Positions 38,601 to 50,649 of a DNA stretch of 64,000 nucleotides are shown one piece after another (the first letter of the stretch is position 1; each line of letters starts with the position of its first letter). Below the pieces are notes generated by a model that saw nothing but the letters and a program-made list of their open reading frames with translations, was not told the DNA's origin and did no database searches. The DNA lies in the NCBI GenBank assembly GCA_019722365.1, contig JADFUC010002382.1:310001-374000 (forward strand), read 5' to 3'. The translations under genes and the position numbers were made by a program. This DNA comes from Lithospermum erythrorhizon. Its lineage: Eukaryota; Streptophyta; Magnoliopsida; Boraginales; Boraginaceae.

Positions 38601-39055
38601 ATGTCATTTAGAACAGTCGAATAGTCCCTCCAAATAATTCTTTTTAGTTCGGATCTTTTAAAGAAATCAAACGCTTAATTACACTACCTGCTCACATTCA
38701 TTGCGAAGAAGATAATTCTTTCGACTTCATGTTGCATCAATTTGGAATCATCGACCATGTTCATATATATGTGTATATATATAAACATTATCCTTTCCAA
38801 ATTTTATTGCATTAAGCAGAGTTGATCTACCAATTTATTAGCCAAGCCGAAGTCAACAATTTAAAACCTCGAGCTAGAGGACATAGTTTCCGATAAAAAG
38901 ATCAACATGTCACATAACTATTGTAACGAAAGACGTATCTTTAGAATTAATATATTTTTATATTAAAATAGAACCTGAACAGTATGAGACTGAATGCTGA
39001 GGACACGACCAGTATCTGAAGGCAATGCTAATGAGAGCACCGGAGGATGTGCCAT
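32696..39055 (-). CDS. SOS4: Pyridoxal kinase (SOS4 / PDXK family)
   Basis: Twelve exons in coding order: 39055-38975, 37572-37479, 37334-37230, 37023-36940, 36691-36618, 36027-35963, 35798-35735, 35048-34983, 34446-34390, 33809-33765, 33668-33615 and 32836-32696. They keep phase throughout and encode 309 residues, the usual length. The enzyme phosphorylates pyridoxal, pyridoxine and pyridoxamine with ATP in the vitamin B6 salvage pathway; in Arabidopsis its loss causes salt sensitivity and root-hair defects. Ribokinase-superfamily features are complete: [18 protein letters not shown] at the substrate end, [32 protein letters not shown], and the GTGD anion-hole motif with the catalytic base Asp234. 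The C-terminus [10 protein letters not shown]...ERYN matches plant members. Intron 2 uses a GC donor (37478-37477) after the exon bases CAG; every other intron is GT-AG. The intron between exons 7 and 8 contains a SINE. No plastid transit peptide is visible. Confidence 0.95.
35208..35310 (-). mobile_element. SINE copy with (TTG)n tail in a pyridoxal kinase intron
   Basis: On the minus strand the body (GTACTATCCAAGCCCCCTTA, CCGCTTAGACGGGAGCC, AGGCATTGGGACATG) runs into TTGTTGTTTTTGTTGTTGTTG. A (TTG)n tail is characteristic of tobacco TS-type SINEs. The 5' tRNA-derived part is truncated or too diverged to place. Confidence 0.6.
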
Positions 39056-41377
39056 TCTATATTTTCTACTCTTTTTCCACCTGAAGTTTCATAATTATAA
39101 TAAAGTCAAATTTAATTAAACATATACATAAATAAAATAGAATTTTAATATGAAATTATTTGGGTAGGAAATTGTTGCCTGAAATTGGATGAGTTTCCGA
39201 GATGTTGAGCTTTAGAATTGAGACAAACTGAAATCGAGGTCTTTAGCATATGAATTGGAAATAAAAGTCAGCATTTATTTAATTAATTCAGTTTTATGTA
39301 TTTAGAGATATGGACGGCTGAGTTTAGTGACTGCCTCACCAGAACCGAAAACCATCCCGTACTTGTCCCCAAAAAATCCAATCAATACTCACTAGATATC
39401 GGTCAGCCCTTGGATATAATTTTCTTGTGAATAAAATCAGATCGATAACCCAATAAATAAACGCAAGTTTTAATATATGACTAAAATATCCCAAATCCAC
39501 ACCGAAATATCCCAAATTCTAATCTTCGCCAAAAATCCGCATCGAAATATCCAAAATGCTAACCGAATACTCCAATTTTTTTTAATATCATGAGACCCAC
39601 CTCGTAAACTAAAAATCGACTCCGAGTATCCACCCTAAGCTATCTGGCCCGGCCCCTGCTCCAATTTTTTTTACCCGATACCTGTGCATGATTGAACCGA
39701 GCATTAAAAGTTCCGGGTCCTTGTCCAACCTAATTTTACTCGATACCATGATCGGACCTGACCGATAATAAACACTAATGATACTATACTTATAACTTAA
39801 TAGCCGATGCAGCTCACTTCGAAGTCATGAGATATTGGTATATATCACTTCATCTCCATTCAAAACGATTACATTTTTACATATCAAATTGAAGTTTGAC
39901 CATCAATCACTAATTATTCTTTATTCTAATAAATATAAAATTTATATTAGTATATTTATTTTTGAAAAATAGTTTCATAATACCGAGTATTATTTTTTTT
40001 ATAATTTTGAAAATATAATATAAAAAATAATTTACGACAAAGTTCTCCAACTTACTATGCTTAAACATCAATCGCTTTTAAATTGAGTAGTTAATACTAT
40101 TCCGGTAATGGATAGAGTCAACCTTCACGAAAGTGAGATTTCTGCCGCTTTCAAATATGTTTATGGTTATTATTATTATTATTATTATTATTTTATTTAC
40201 ATTATCATCGGATCGAACCCGCCTCCTAATCATTGGGTCAGTTTGATGTTCTCGAACCTTTTGCGAATAACTTTTCTTATAATATTCTTAACAACAAAGT
40301 TTTATCAACATTTAAAAAAATATATTTATGGTTAAATAGTGAAAATAATCATCTACCTATTTTGTATGATTCCTCATCTATTTTTCATTTAAAAATATTA
40401 TATATCGTGTATTAAAAGATAGTAACTATCGATACAAAGTCATTATCTGTAAAAAATAATTTTTATTTAGTCAATACTCATTTAAAAAATCGATATGTAT
40501 TAAATTTCATTACCACATTAAATTAAACTTACTACAAATAATATAATATAACATATCTTAATAATAATAATTCTATAAAAAAAACAAACATAACATATAA
40601 ATTACTTATAAAAAGATCGTAACACTTCAAAAATAATCTCTAGATCTCCAATTCTCCCTCCCCAATTAGTCCAAATTATAGATATTATAGTTGTAATATA
40701 ATCGTCCGATGAAAATGTAACAACGTTCATTGGGAAGATGAAGTGGTGGACTCTGAAAAGGGTGCTCACCTTTTGTCAAAGATTTTACCAAGCAATCCAT
40801 TTTTGACCTTTTACCATGGGAAAGGGAGAAGCAATTGTGGCTAACATTATTTAGCATATGTTTTATGTGTTATCTTGGAAGATTTGGTCGGCAAATGATT
40901 TCTCAAACAGAAACTAGTACAGTACTCCGTATCTCTTATTTAAGTCAATAACCAAACTCTCCTAAAGAAAAAAACCAACAATACATCAAAGAACAAAAGT
41001 ACAGTTAATTATCAACAATGACTCAAAGTGTAAAAAAAGTTGACAATAGGAACATAGAATTAAAAAAACTAGATTAGTAAGTACAAGCACAAAATTCTAA
41101 TCCGAGACACAAATTTCTAATCCGAGACACATCCCGATTAACATCCCGATTAACTCCTCTATGGTATGCTAATCTAATGGTATGTTAATGCTAGAATAAG
41201 GACTATGACTGATTCACACTTTTTAAAAAGACTGGACATAAAGACATAACATGCATTGTCATTACTGGTTAATTTAAAAAAGGTTACATAAGTCAAACTT
41301 GTACATATATAATCAAGACAATACAAAACAAAGCAAATTAAATGTTTGATGTGAGCAATCCAAGCTTCAACAATTCA
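39056..41377. other. Spacer with pyridoxal kinase promoter side and microsatellites
   Basis: It includes the putative pyridoxal kinase leader and promoter (minus strand), a TTA microsatellite at 40167-40192, and short tandem duplications around 41095-41155 (AATCCGAGACACA and CATCCCGATTAA, each twice). No gene is supported. Confidence 0.45.
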
Positions 41378-41608
41378 TTAGATGGGGATGCAATTGGAGA
41401 CGGAGGGATAAACGACGGCGGCGGGATGAGACATAATACGGCGGCCCTTAGGGTGGCGGAAGCAGTAGACCAATGCCCCAACTGGCCATTCAACAAGTGC
41501 AACTGCTGCAAATGCCAAGAACCCTATTGTTGGTCCTATAACTTTGCATCTGCATGGATTACTAGAAGTTCCACACTCCACACATAATGGTACCCCAACA
41601 AATACCAT
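41378..41608 (-). CDS. Conserved 76-residue Cys-rich membrane protein of unknown function
   Basis: A single-exon frame begins MVFVGVPLCVECGTSSNPCR, with a C9-x2-C12-x6-C19-x-C21 cluster. A hydrophobic segment (about residues 24-50, IGPTIGFLAFAAVALVEWPV onward) follows, then a basic RHPKGRR stretch. It ends with an HPAAVVYPSVSNCIPI tail. I recall plant proteins of this size and pattern, but no name or function. The clustered cysteines could bind zinc or iron next to a membrane helix. A TATA-like element (TATATATAAG when read on plus, 41781-41790) lies about 175 bp upstream on the coding strand. The dense codon use and clean stop suggest a real gene rather than chance. Confidence 0.75.
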   Translation of the reverse strand: MVFVGVPLCVECGTSSNPCRCKVIGPTIGFLAFAAVALVEWPVGALVYCFRHPKGRRIMSHPAAVVYPSVSNCIPI

Positions 41609-43202
41609 CTTCTTGAATTGATTGATGAGTTTTGCAAAATGGGTATTTTGTTATAGTGTTTGAATGAAGAGTGAGTAGTAGAAGTTTGTGATTCTTGAAA
41701 TTATGGCTACTAAGAGTATTAAAGGGAACATATGATGAAGCTAAGTCTGGATTTTATTGGATAAGTGTCTAAATGGTGGTTATATATAAGTTTGATTTTG
41801 ATTTTATTATTATTTGAGTGTATGAGAGAAGAGGACAGGAGTCAAGTTTTGAATGGATATGGGAAGTCGGTAGTGCAGCTGATACGTGTCTTCAAGACTT
41901 GAGTAGTGAGTGCAAATGATTACACGTTGCTCTAGACATGTGCAGAAGGCAGAGGGTGTCTTTGCTGTGTATATCCAGAGAAACCGAGTACTTGGTCTGG
42001 CTAAATAGTCTGTCTTCAACTCTTTGATATGCCTGAAACTGTTTTACATGCCTAATAAGGAGACGCAGCTTGAGTTTTATCGTTGGATATTAGATTCCAG
42101 AACCTCGATTCGATGATATGTTTGTTGATTGTCGAATTGGAATTGAGTAAAACATATTATTCAATAATCAGATAATTAGTTTAGATGAACTTGCATAGTG
42201 ATACTTGATATTTTTTAAGATTTGACTCGTTTGTTGTAGTTTTTTATATATTTTTAATTTTTTTATGTACAAATTGATCGTTAATTCATTACCAGCTCCA
42301 TACTTCACAAAAAACCCAACTCTATAGCCACTTGACTGGTATTCGAATCAGATTAGAGTAAAAAGGTAAACGACACGGTAACAATTAACTAATTACCCTA
42401 TTCATAAAATATCTACTAACTTTAATCACTATAGGATACTTATACCTATGTGGTTTAGGCCTTGGTCTAATGATCATCTCATGAGATAACTTATACTCCA
42501 TATACTTTTGTCGTAACCTCATTTCTAAAGATAAAAGGTTATTAACTTAATTTTAAGGGCAAATAGTACCAAATATCATTCATGTGTACTAAAAATTCTC
42601 ATTCGATCATCCTGGTTCAACTTAAGTCGTCGTTAAGTCCTTGTAAAGTACAAACTTGGTCACTACAAATCGAGTTTTTCTTCATTTTTTACACTTTATC
42701 TAGGGTATTTTTGTCTTTCTCAAAGTTGTGTGCCTTTAATCCGTCGATTTGAGGCCATAAATCAACACTCCCTCCGTTTTTTTTTTATTTTTCGTTGTAG
42801 CTTAAATTTTTTATTTCAAAATATTTATTATTCTAGTATAGAAAGTTGTACTTCTATATTTTCAATGTACTTTTTGACTAATTTTTCATCAACCAATCAA
42901 TAATATAGTTTTAAATGATTGTAATTCCACATTTTTATTATACTTTTTGACTATTTTTTATTTTAATTAATTTATGTGTAAATTGCTAGAACGATAAAGA
43001 TAAATAAAAAATAAAGAGTTTCCTTCGCGTAGTAGATTTTCTTGGCTTTGCTGGACTGCTTTTATCACATAAAGCAAGGAATATTATCCTTCATCAATTC
43101 GTAGTAGATAGCTGGAAGAATTTTTATATTCTCCAGTTGTCCTCACTGCCCAATCCTCACCTCTAAGGTTATATTCTTTGCAAGGAAATATGGCAGTATC
43201 TC
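41609..43202. other. Spacer left of the copia element
   Basis: It includes the likely promoter of the small membrane protein gene and a Stowaway-like block at 42768-43010. The bases 43198-43202 are the left target duplication of the copia element. No gene is seen. Confidence 0.45.
42768..43010. mobile_element. Stowaway-family MITE, one terminus clear
   Basis: The left end is the canonical CTCCCTCCG. The body is homologous to the block at 15413-15660 (ATATTTTCAATGTACTTTTT, ACTATTTTTTATTTT). No matching right terminus is preserved. Confidence 0.45.
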
Positions 43203-43370
43203 TGTTGGAATATATTATTATTCTCGTAAATATTATTTGTAGAGTATAGTATTTTTGTGTAGGTTTATTATCGGATATTGTATTGTTAGGCCCAAGAATT
43301 AACCTAGTTAACTCTATAAGTATTGTAACTCATTCACAAATTATAATCAAGGGAATTATATTTTATTACA
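43203..43370 (+). repeat. 5' LTR of the copia element (168 bp)
   Basis: It starts TGTTGGAATATATTATTATT and ends TTTTATTACA. The phrase AACTCATTCACAAATTATAA is shared with the 3' LTR. The initiator-tRNA primer site follows immediately. Confidence 0.88.
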
Positions 43371-44116
43371 TGGTATTAGAGCCAATATTAAAAACACATG
43401 AACCCTAAATTTTTCTATATGGCCGACTTACCTCTGGCGAAAGTCGCGGCCGTTGGCGGTAGTGGGGAGGGTTCCAACCCCCCGAAAAATCCTCTTGATG
43501 ATCGAAGTTCCTCCTATTATTTCAGTATCAAGATTTACCTGGTCTTGTTATTACTCCAGTTATTATTCTATGGTCAAATTATGATGAATTTTCGAAGTCC
43601 ATTCTATTGTCTCTTGTCTCTTGTTTCGCACAGGAAGATGCATTTTTTTAATGGTTCTGAGGTGAAGCCTACCGATGCGCTTACTCGTGAGGCATGGGAG
43701 GTGTTGCAGGCTAAGTTGGTACAAGAGGCATGAGAGGTGTTGCAGGTTACGTTGGTACAATGGGTGATGAACACCATTGATCCTACCTTGAAGAAATCTA
43801 TCCCACTTTTTTCGGAGGTGCTTCCATATGGGGGATATTGCGGAAGCGTTATGGTGCGAGTCCTGGTACTCGACGACAGGAGCTTAAACAAGCTTTGGCT
43901 TATGTTTTTAGGGTTCCTCATCCATTGAGGTCTATTTTGACAAATTACAGTCTTTATGGGATGAATAGAACACCCATGATCCGTTAACTACCTGTTCTTG
44001 TGGTAACATTGCTGCTCTTCTACTGAATCGACGAGAGATTGATCAGTTTCATAATTTCATGTTTGGGCTCAACGGGGACAAATTTGGTCATACTCGTTCT
44101 TCTTTGTTATCTCAAG

Positions 44117-45062
44117 TGTTGGAAAAATATGCATATCTTGATATAAAACTTTAATCAAAACATATTTTTATACAAGATACATTAAGGTGTTGCTTATGAA
44201 CTAAATAAAGTGGAAAAACTTGAGAATTCCAGCCAAAAGCTTATCAACAAATCTTTCACAACTTCTCCTCCTATGAATTCCAATTCTTGACGCTCCCGGT
44301 GTAGTGCCTACAGTGAGTCACTGACGGAGGTTGAATCACTGCATTTGGAGTTCGCTACCCGGCCCAAAGGGAGTGGATGAAAAATCAAGAGAATTTTCAG
44401 TGCTTCCATATTTTGACCTATTTGAAGAAAGGAGGCTAGGTTTTCTTTTTCATCTTTTTTTTTATATAACTAATAAGATTTATGCCTTTATATATGGATC
44501 CAACTAAAATCTGACGAATGGTTTAATGAGCCGATTCGTTTAATTTCAGAATTAAACCCATTAAGTAAATTAAATATTAACAAGTTGTTAATATATAACA
44601 AATTCTTAAAAGAGCCTCGACTAATTATTAAATTAATTGGCCAAACTGATTAATTAATTCGAGATTTAAATCAATTTATATTTTACATTATCAGTAGCAA
44701 AATCGATTGAGAATATTCGTGATTGCAATCGACTCTCGATTTAGCAAATAAGTTTAGTTTATTTGAAATATAACCAGCGTCATTTTATGTGTGACGCCCA
44801 CAGGCTCGAATAATAGCGTTAGTACAATAATATAATTGACCATTATTATTATTATTATAACGATTATGCATGGGATCTAACAATACGGCATAATCCCGTG
44901 TGCTCGTGAGAACCATTAATAAAATTCACAATTACCATAGTTGAGCGTTAAGGTATATGTAATCCGTTAAGCTAAACTAGTAAATGAATGGATTACAACA
45001 ATTGTGCAATGGGCATAATAAATGAAGGAATGATTACCTCCATTCTTTACTAATGAGTTAGC
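44117..45062. mobile_element. Unassigned insertion inside the copia gag region
   Basis: Gag homology breaks off after the SSLLSQ codons. A block follows that begins TGTTGGAAAAATATGCATAT, the kind of terminus used by LTRs, and Gly-rich Gag linker coding resumes near 45063. The 0.95-kb block has no coding frame and is AT-rich in its second half. It is probably a solo LTR or similar nested element. The right boundary is approximate, and I could not match a target duplication. Confidence 0.4.
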
Positions 45063-47795
45063 GAAAATTTGGTGGTGTGGCCGGTGTGGTTGGTAGTGGC
45101 GGCCCGAGCAGGTACATTGTTAATGGGAGGGGTTCCCGGCTAACCCTGAACGATGGAATAAACTCATGAGTCTTCACTTATTTTCTGATTCTTAATACAC
45201 ACTTTGGATAATTAGTTGGTTGATGGGTGAGTGAGTAACACTGCCTTGGATCGTTGATATTGGCCTTTACTCTTGCATCTTATAGAAATGCTACAGGGTG
45301 TTTAATTTATTAGAATGAGGCCACAATGTCACATTGGTTCTCCACGATGGTAGTGTTATTCATCTTCTGAAGCATTAGGCGTATTTGGTTGTATCGGAAT
45401 CTTTGTTATTTTGAAACGTGGTTTATGTTCCCTCACATTTGTAAAAGTACACTGACCTTATTTTTGTCTTAAAATTGATGGATGATTGTTTATGTTATAT
45501 CTCTTTACTTTCATACTTCATGAATTTTTTCGAAGGATCGTTCTGAAGATACCCGATTGGAGGCGAATTGACGAGAGAGGGGTGAACTATACTACTTGAC
45601 AAGCTACAGCGTGGTTAAAGTGAGTGACAAGTGTTGTCGAGTCTGCGGGCAGTCAGGAGACCATGGCATAGTAAGAATAGGGGCACCCTTGAAAAATACT
45701 ATCATATTTCTTTGTTTTTTTTAGTTGCTTATTTAGTTTACATTTATGTCTGAACTTTTGTGAGATTTATCTACAAGCCAATCTGAACTTCGTAATATTT
45801 TTTTTTATGATAGAAAGTATCGCGGTTCGTTGTTTCGATTTAATTCATTGAATCTTTTTGGGGCCCTATCCTGATCTACTTCCCTCTTATAGTTATCGTT
45901 ATTTCGACTTTAGTTGATGATTACTTTCATGAAATTGTATGGGTTATTTTAATCGCTGATAAAAACTGAGGTGTATTACGTATTCTAAATTTTTTGTCAT
46001 GATTAAAAGACGGAGTTTGGAAGTGGCGTGTGTCGTGTAAGTGATAAGGAGCAGTTTAATTGCGTGAAGATTTCACTTAGCAGGGGAATGGGCCGGTTGA
46101 GAGAAAACATTGTCATATTTTGTTGTGGCGCTTGAGCCACTACGTTTTCGAGGGACATGCTGCATCTGGATTGCAGGGGTGAGTGTGTTGCGACACCATA
46201 TTATTTAATTAATAGGACACCGTCACGTGTTTTTTAATTTTTAAATCACCTTATGAGATATTATGTAATGCTTATCCATATATATAGCGTCTGAAGTCTT
46301 TAGTTGCGTATTCTGCTTCGAGGACTTACGTTAAAGAAGGTGATAAAGTTACTAGTAAAGTAGTCGACGTTGTGTGTTCATTGATTTATCCTCGATAAAA
46401 AGGGTGAAATTGTTTGATGTTCGAGACCATTGAGTATTTGTGTCTCGTGATGTTGTTTTCTATGGCAATTTCCGCCTATTTGTTATAGATCATGAGGTAC
46501 AATGTTTCGAGATGCTCTCCGCTATTATATCCGAACCGATGGCTGATGTAGCAACGTCGGGTTCGGATGAGGAGGAGGCCGAACCGATGGCTGGCATGGC
46601 AGCGTCAGTTCGGACCTCAGGAGTTCCCATTTGTCGGCGATGGTTTCGCCTCTTGCGATTGACTCGTTGGGGGAGGGGCAATGGCGGAGTTTTGAGCATA
46701 GTGAATCTAACAAAGTGTGTCGTCTCTGTAAGTCATTGTATGGACTTAAATAGGCACCTCATTGTTGGTTCGCTAAGCTTACTGTAACTTTGATTTGTTA
46801 TGGTTTCAACTTCGGTCTCTCTGGTGCTATTCTCTATGTTGATGGTGTTCAGTTATTTATTAACATTTGTATTTGATGATATGATTATTTATTTTGATTT
46901 GCAAGCATTTGGATAATTCAAAAATACCAATTCTGTTTTTTCATGAAGGATGGGGTCTAAAAGTATTTTTTATGGTACTCGAGGGGTGTGGAGTGTTGGG
47001 ATTCTTTATATAGGAGATAAGTATACCTTGGAGCATTATTAATGAGTGTGGTTTGTTGAAGAATCGTCCACCAAACTTTTCTAAATGGAACCAAAATAAT
47101 AATAAACTTGGCTCGTTTACAGCCGATTAATGCGCCCTATGAGGGAGAAGTATAAATACTTGGTTGGTCGTGGTTATCTCTTATACTCGTGGGATATCGC
47201 CTATATTTGGTACAAATGTTTTCAGTTTGAACCCACAGAGAGAGGATCATTGGAATCTGGCGCTCGGGGTGGTGAGATATCTCAAGAATTTGTCGGTCGG
47301 GGAATTCTGTGCGTCTTTGATTAAACTTACTTTGTCGAGATTAGTATATATGGCTCGGATTGAAATTGTCACGTTACTCGGCAGCTCTCTCCCAGTTTGC
47401 GGTGGTGTTTAACTTTGTGTTGGTTCTCTGTTTCTTAGAGACCAAGCCGAAGATATCGTGATACACCGGGCCCAGAGCCGAGAATACGGGGCCTGGCTTG
47501 ACCTTGATATGTGAGTTAAAATGGGCTTTAGGGGATTGTTATGTATTTGGACATTGATCAAACTTAGTTCAAGTATATAGTGTTAGTCGGCCTTACATCT
47601 ACGACTTATGTCCTGTTATCATGACGGCTCCAAGCATGCTCGAATTGATTGTGTTTATTTAGGATATGAGACTATGTGGCGTCTCACTTCCTCTTTATTT
47701 ATGGCATTTTTTACCTGCAAATCTTTAGGGAAGCAGCGGTTGAAACTTTGATGAGCAATTTGGACGTTTGTGATGCAGCTTCAATTTGAAGGAGG

Positions 47796-47934
47796 TGTTT
47801 ATGTATATTCTCGCATGATATTGTGGAAATATAGTAATTTTGTCAGGTTTATTATCGAAGTATTAATCTAGTTAACTCTATAAATATTATAACTCATTCA
47901 CAAATTATAATCAAGGAAATCATATTTTCCTACA
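47796..47934 (+). repeat. 3' LTR of the copia element (139 bp)
   Basis: It begins TGTTTATGTATATTCTCGCA after the purine tract and ends TTTTCCTACA. It shares the AACTCATTCACAAATTATAA phrase with the 5' LTR but carries internal deletions relative to it. Confidence 0.88.
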
Positions 47935-47939
47935 ATCTC

Positions 47940-48860
47940 TAACTCCAAGAAGCACCAACAATTACTAAGCTGAAAGCAAAATCAAAGCCATTCATTTTCT
48001 CCATCTACTGGAAATTTAAAGACAACACTCAATATTTACTCAATTTTAACAGTTTCTTATTACAATTTATTACACGGTACGCATTTGTATAAATTTTGTA
48101 CAAATAAAATCGTTCAATTGATACTCATACAGTATTTCAATCCTTGCAAAAATTAAGGCACATTCGATCACTTTAGACAATGACTAATAATCCAGAAGGA
48201 TGATGCAAATTTAGGGGATAAAAAATATTTTTTTTGGAGGATTAACTCAATTAGAAATTGTGGTGGATGTGGATCATATAGGGGCGCTAACATTCTTCTT
48301 GAAGAATAAAGTTTCAATCAAAACTGTAATGAGTCACTAATTGAAAACTCGAACAATATAATTTTTTCTTAATTATGTCGATCATCAATGATTGATGACA
48401 TCAATTCCTTGAGATTTTATAATACGGAGTATTAAAATTGAATTTATATTGGTCCAAAAGTTTCCCATATATACATTGCCGGTTAAAACATATGATTCTT
48501 ATAGCACTCAAATCAATTGGAATTTATGCTCTTCCATCTCTAGGACTCTATAGATGCACCTTGAAAAGCTCTTTCCACAAAAGAGAAGGATGGTCATAAT
48601 ATATAGTTATTTACAACATCCAAACGCAATTAGTTTCCATTTCAACCCAAGTGAACACATACTAATAGAATGACTCACTAATGAAAGATAGGCCAAAATG
48701 ACAAGTTCATGTAAATATTTAGCTACAAGGTGTTTTAGGAAGAATACATGGTCTTTTCCAAATGCAATTAAAAGCAATATTACCTAACACAAGAACCCTT
48801 TAAAACCAACAACTCTTATTGGTTCAATTTCACATTTGGCAATGCAAAAGACATGCAACT
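47940..48860. other. Spacer and upstream region of the proline-rich protein gene
   Basis: AT-rich sequence with no gene or repeat recognised. The right part is the probable promoter of the gene at 48989. Confidence 0.45.
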
Positions 48861-48869
48861 ATATATATA
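48861..48869 (+). promoter_or_regulatory. TATA box of the proline-rich protein gene
   Basis: A run TATATATA lies about 125 bp upstream of the start codon at 48989. That implies a transcription start near 48893 and a leader of about 95 bases, typical for a plant gene. Position and composition are the only evidence. Confidence 0.55.
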
Positions 48870-48988
48870 CTCCATTTAGAAGCTAGGCCAAGCTAAGTAT
48901 TATTCTTGCCTCTCCATTTATTCTTTTCTTGCTCAAGCTCTTGAAATTTATGCTCAAACAACTTCTACCTCCATTGAATTGAACCAAA

Positions 48989-49504
48989 ATGTACATGTTG
49001 TGGAATCAATTACTACCCCTCTTGATCATTCTTCTTCTCCAACCTTCACTATACTTTTCCTCTTCATCAATCACCAACGATGAGGATAATGGTGTGCCAC
49101 AAATGCCTGATGTTAGTATAAAATGTGGAGAATGTCCATGTGGGAGTCCATGCGACCCACCACAACCACCTCCTCCACCTTCACCTCTACCATCACCGCC
49201 TCCATTGTCATGTCCACCACCTCCTATGATTTTACCACCACCACCACCACCATCACCACCACCACCTCCTCTAATTTTACCACCATCGCCACCATTGCCA
49301 CCAAAAGACGGACAATGTTGTAAAGCACCACAGGTGCAAGTACTTCCTCCACCTCCTAGATTCATTTACGTGACAGGTGCTCCAAAAACGTACCATAATG
49401 ACCCATACAGTGTGGTAATAGTTGCTGGTGTCACACGTAGTAATGTCCTTGTCAGGCTTCTTCTTATTGTTGGGTATGGAATAGTAGGAATATTAATTTT
49501 TTGA
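48989..49504 (+). CDS. Secreted proline-rich, extensin-like cell-wall protein
   Basis: A single exon encodes 171 residues. An N-terminal signal peptide (LLPLLIILLLQPSLYF core, residues about 8-24) precedes a Cys cluster (KCGECPCGSPC). A long Pro-rich tract with SPPPPP, SPLPSPPP and LPPPPPPSPPPPP blocks follows; such Ser-Pro runs are targets for hydroxylation and arabinosylation in extensins and related wall proteins. After a second Cys pair (GQCCK), a PPRFIYVTGAPKTY segment leads to a hydrophobic C-terminus (residues about 151-171). This could be a GPI-anchor signal or a membrane helix. Plant proteins with this CxxCPC...YVTGPP layout are annotated as extensin-like or leucine-rich-repeat-extensin-like; no LRR is present here. 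A second in-frame Met two codons in (48995) is an alternative start. The exact role is unknown. Confidence 0.82.
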   Translation: MYMLWNQLLPLLIILLLQPSLYFSSSSITNDEDNGVPQMPDVSIKCGECPCGSPCDPPQPPPPPSPLPSPPPLSCPPPPMILPPPPPPSPPPPPLILPPSPPLPPKDGQCCKAPQVQVLPPPPRFIYVTGAPKTYHNDPYSVVIVAGVTRSNVLVRLLLIVGYGIVGILIF

Positions 49505-50265
49505 AGATTAACAAATGATATTATGAAACATTAAAGGTCTAAATTGGTTTGAGTAGTTTCTGATCATCACTTTTGTTATGTTTGAGTAATTAAATTTCTT
49601 TATGTATCAATAATGTTCTTTGTATTTTTTTTACATTACTATGAGAGTTGGATTCTTTCAATAACACATTATCATTATTTTAATCACAATTCATTTTTAA
49701 TATATTTATCGACATTGTCCTTTAATTTATTTTGTCAAGTTAATATTTCGTTTCGTACATTTAAGTTTTCTTGGAACAAGTCGATGATTATATTCATCGT
49801 CATGTCATCCATAAAATATGTTTAAATTAGATAAATATAACAAAGAATGAATATTAATTCCTACTGAGAGAAAAATACCATTACATCAAAACATGTAAAG
49901 ACGATTAGATAAAAAAAAATGGAAAAATAAGCACCAAACATATGATTTATCATATTCTTTGTCAATATGCTTTTGAAGATGATTAATCACTTCTTCTTTT
50001 TACTCTAATTATGATATTACAAGAAAACCATTCATATCTTAAAATTTGCTACATTTATTTAGAAGTATATATTATTCTAGAGTAACAAGTTTCTTTAGAA
50101 GTATTTATGTTCGACACTCAACCCAATAGATGCCCACAAAGATAAATCCACAACTCAAAAAGTCCATTTCGAGAAAGAGGAAAGGAAACAATTCAGCGCA
50201 ATGAGCGACTGACCGTTAATATTTTATATTGGGCTCAATTCAAGCTCGGGAAAACAAATTTGATA

Positions 50266-50523
50266 CTCCTTCCTATTTATAATATAAGTCTATATTTGAC
50301 AATTTTAATCTTTATTTAATATTCATTAATTATCTAAAATTTTATTTTATAAATTACTTTTTATAGTAGAGAATAAATGCTTATCTTAAGCTAACTTGAT
50401 TAACTTATGAGGAGTATTTAATTTTATTAATAGAATATTTGAAACATATGGTGTAAAATGATCCATGACTTATATTATGAATAAAATAAGCTGGTTAAAC
50501 AACATATTAATGATTGGAGGGAG
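50266..50523. mobile_element. Stowaway MITE (258 bp) flanked by TA
   Basis: The left end is CTCCTTCCTATTTATAATAT and the right end ends GATTGGAGGGAG. TA dinucleotides at 50264-50265 and 50524-50525 form the expected target duplication. Inner arms TTTATAATATAAGTC and GACTTATATTATGAATAAA are complementary, so a hairpin can form. Confidence 0.75.
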
Positions 50524-50649
50524 TATGTTTTTATGCATATTATACCATGCCGTCACTTAAAAACTCTCAATTTATTCTCATCAAATAGTAAAAATATTAA
50601 TTTGATCTTAGTTGTACATATTTTGATTTTCTTGAAAATTATATTAATA

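Larger units (their letters stand above)
43203..47934 (+). mobile_element. Degenerate Ty1/copia LTR retrotransposon with ATCTC target duplication
   Basis: Two related LTRs (43203-43370 and 47796-47934) begin TG and end CA. They enclose a primer-binding site matching the initiator tRNA-Met (43371-43383, TGGTATTAGAGCC) and a purine tract GAAGGAGG before the 3' LTR. A perfect 5-bp duplication ATCTC flanks the element (43198-43202 and 47935-47939). In order the decayed interior shows a UBN2-type Gag (43680-44110, ending around NFMFGLNGDKFGH), a Gly-rich Gag linker and zinc knuckle (about 45065-45670), an integrase end (SRDVVFYGNF, about 46440), RT motifs (SLYGLK, about 46735; a YVDD-region relic FDDM, about 46870) and RNase H (HWNLALGVVRYLKN, about 47245). 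Frames are broken throughout, and part of RT appears deleted between about 46490 and 46710. The element cannot make its own proteins. Confidence 0.9.

Noticed and set aside
46440..46787. A 115-codon frame that could pass for a gene
   Set aside because: It starts within copia integrase coding (SRDVVFYGNF) and continues into RT relics, so it is part of the element.
49006..49365. Glycine-rich minus-strand frame
   Set aside because: It is the complement of the proline-codon tract in the extensin-like gene; the plus frame has a signal peptide, a Cys motif and a TATA box.
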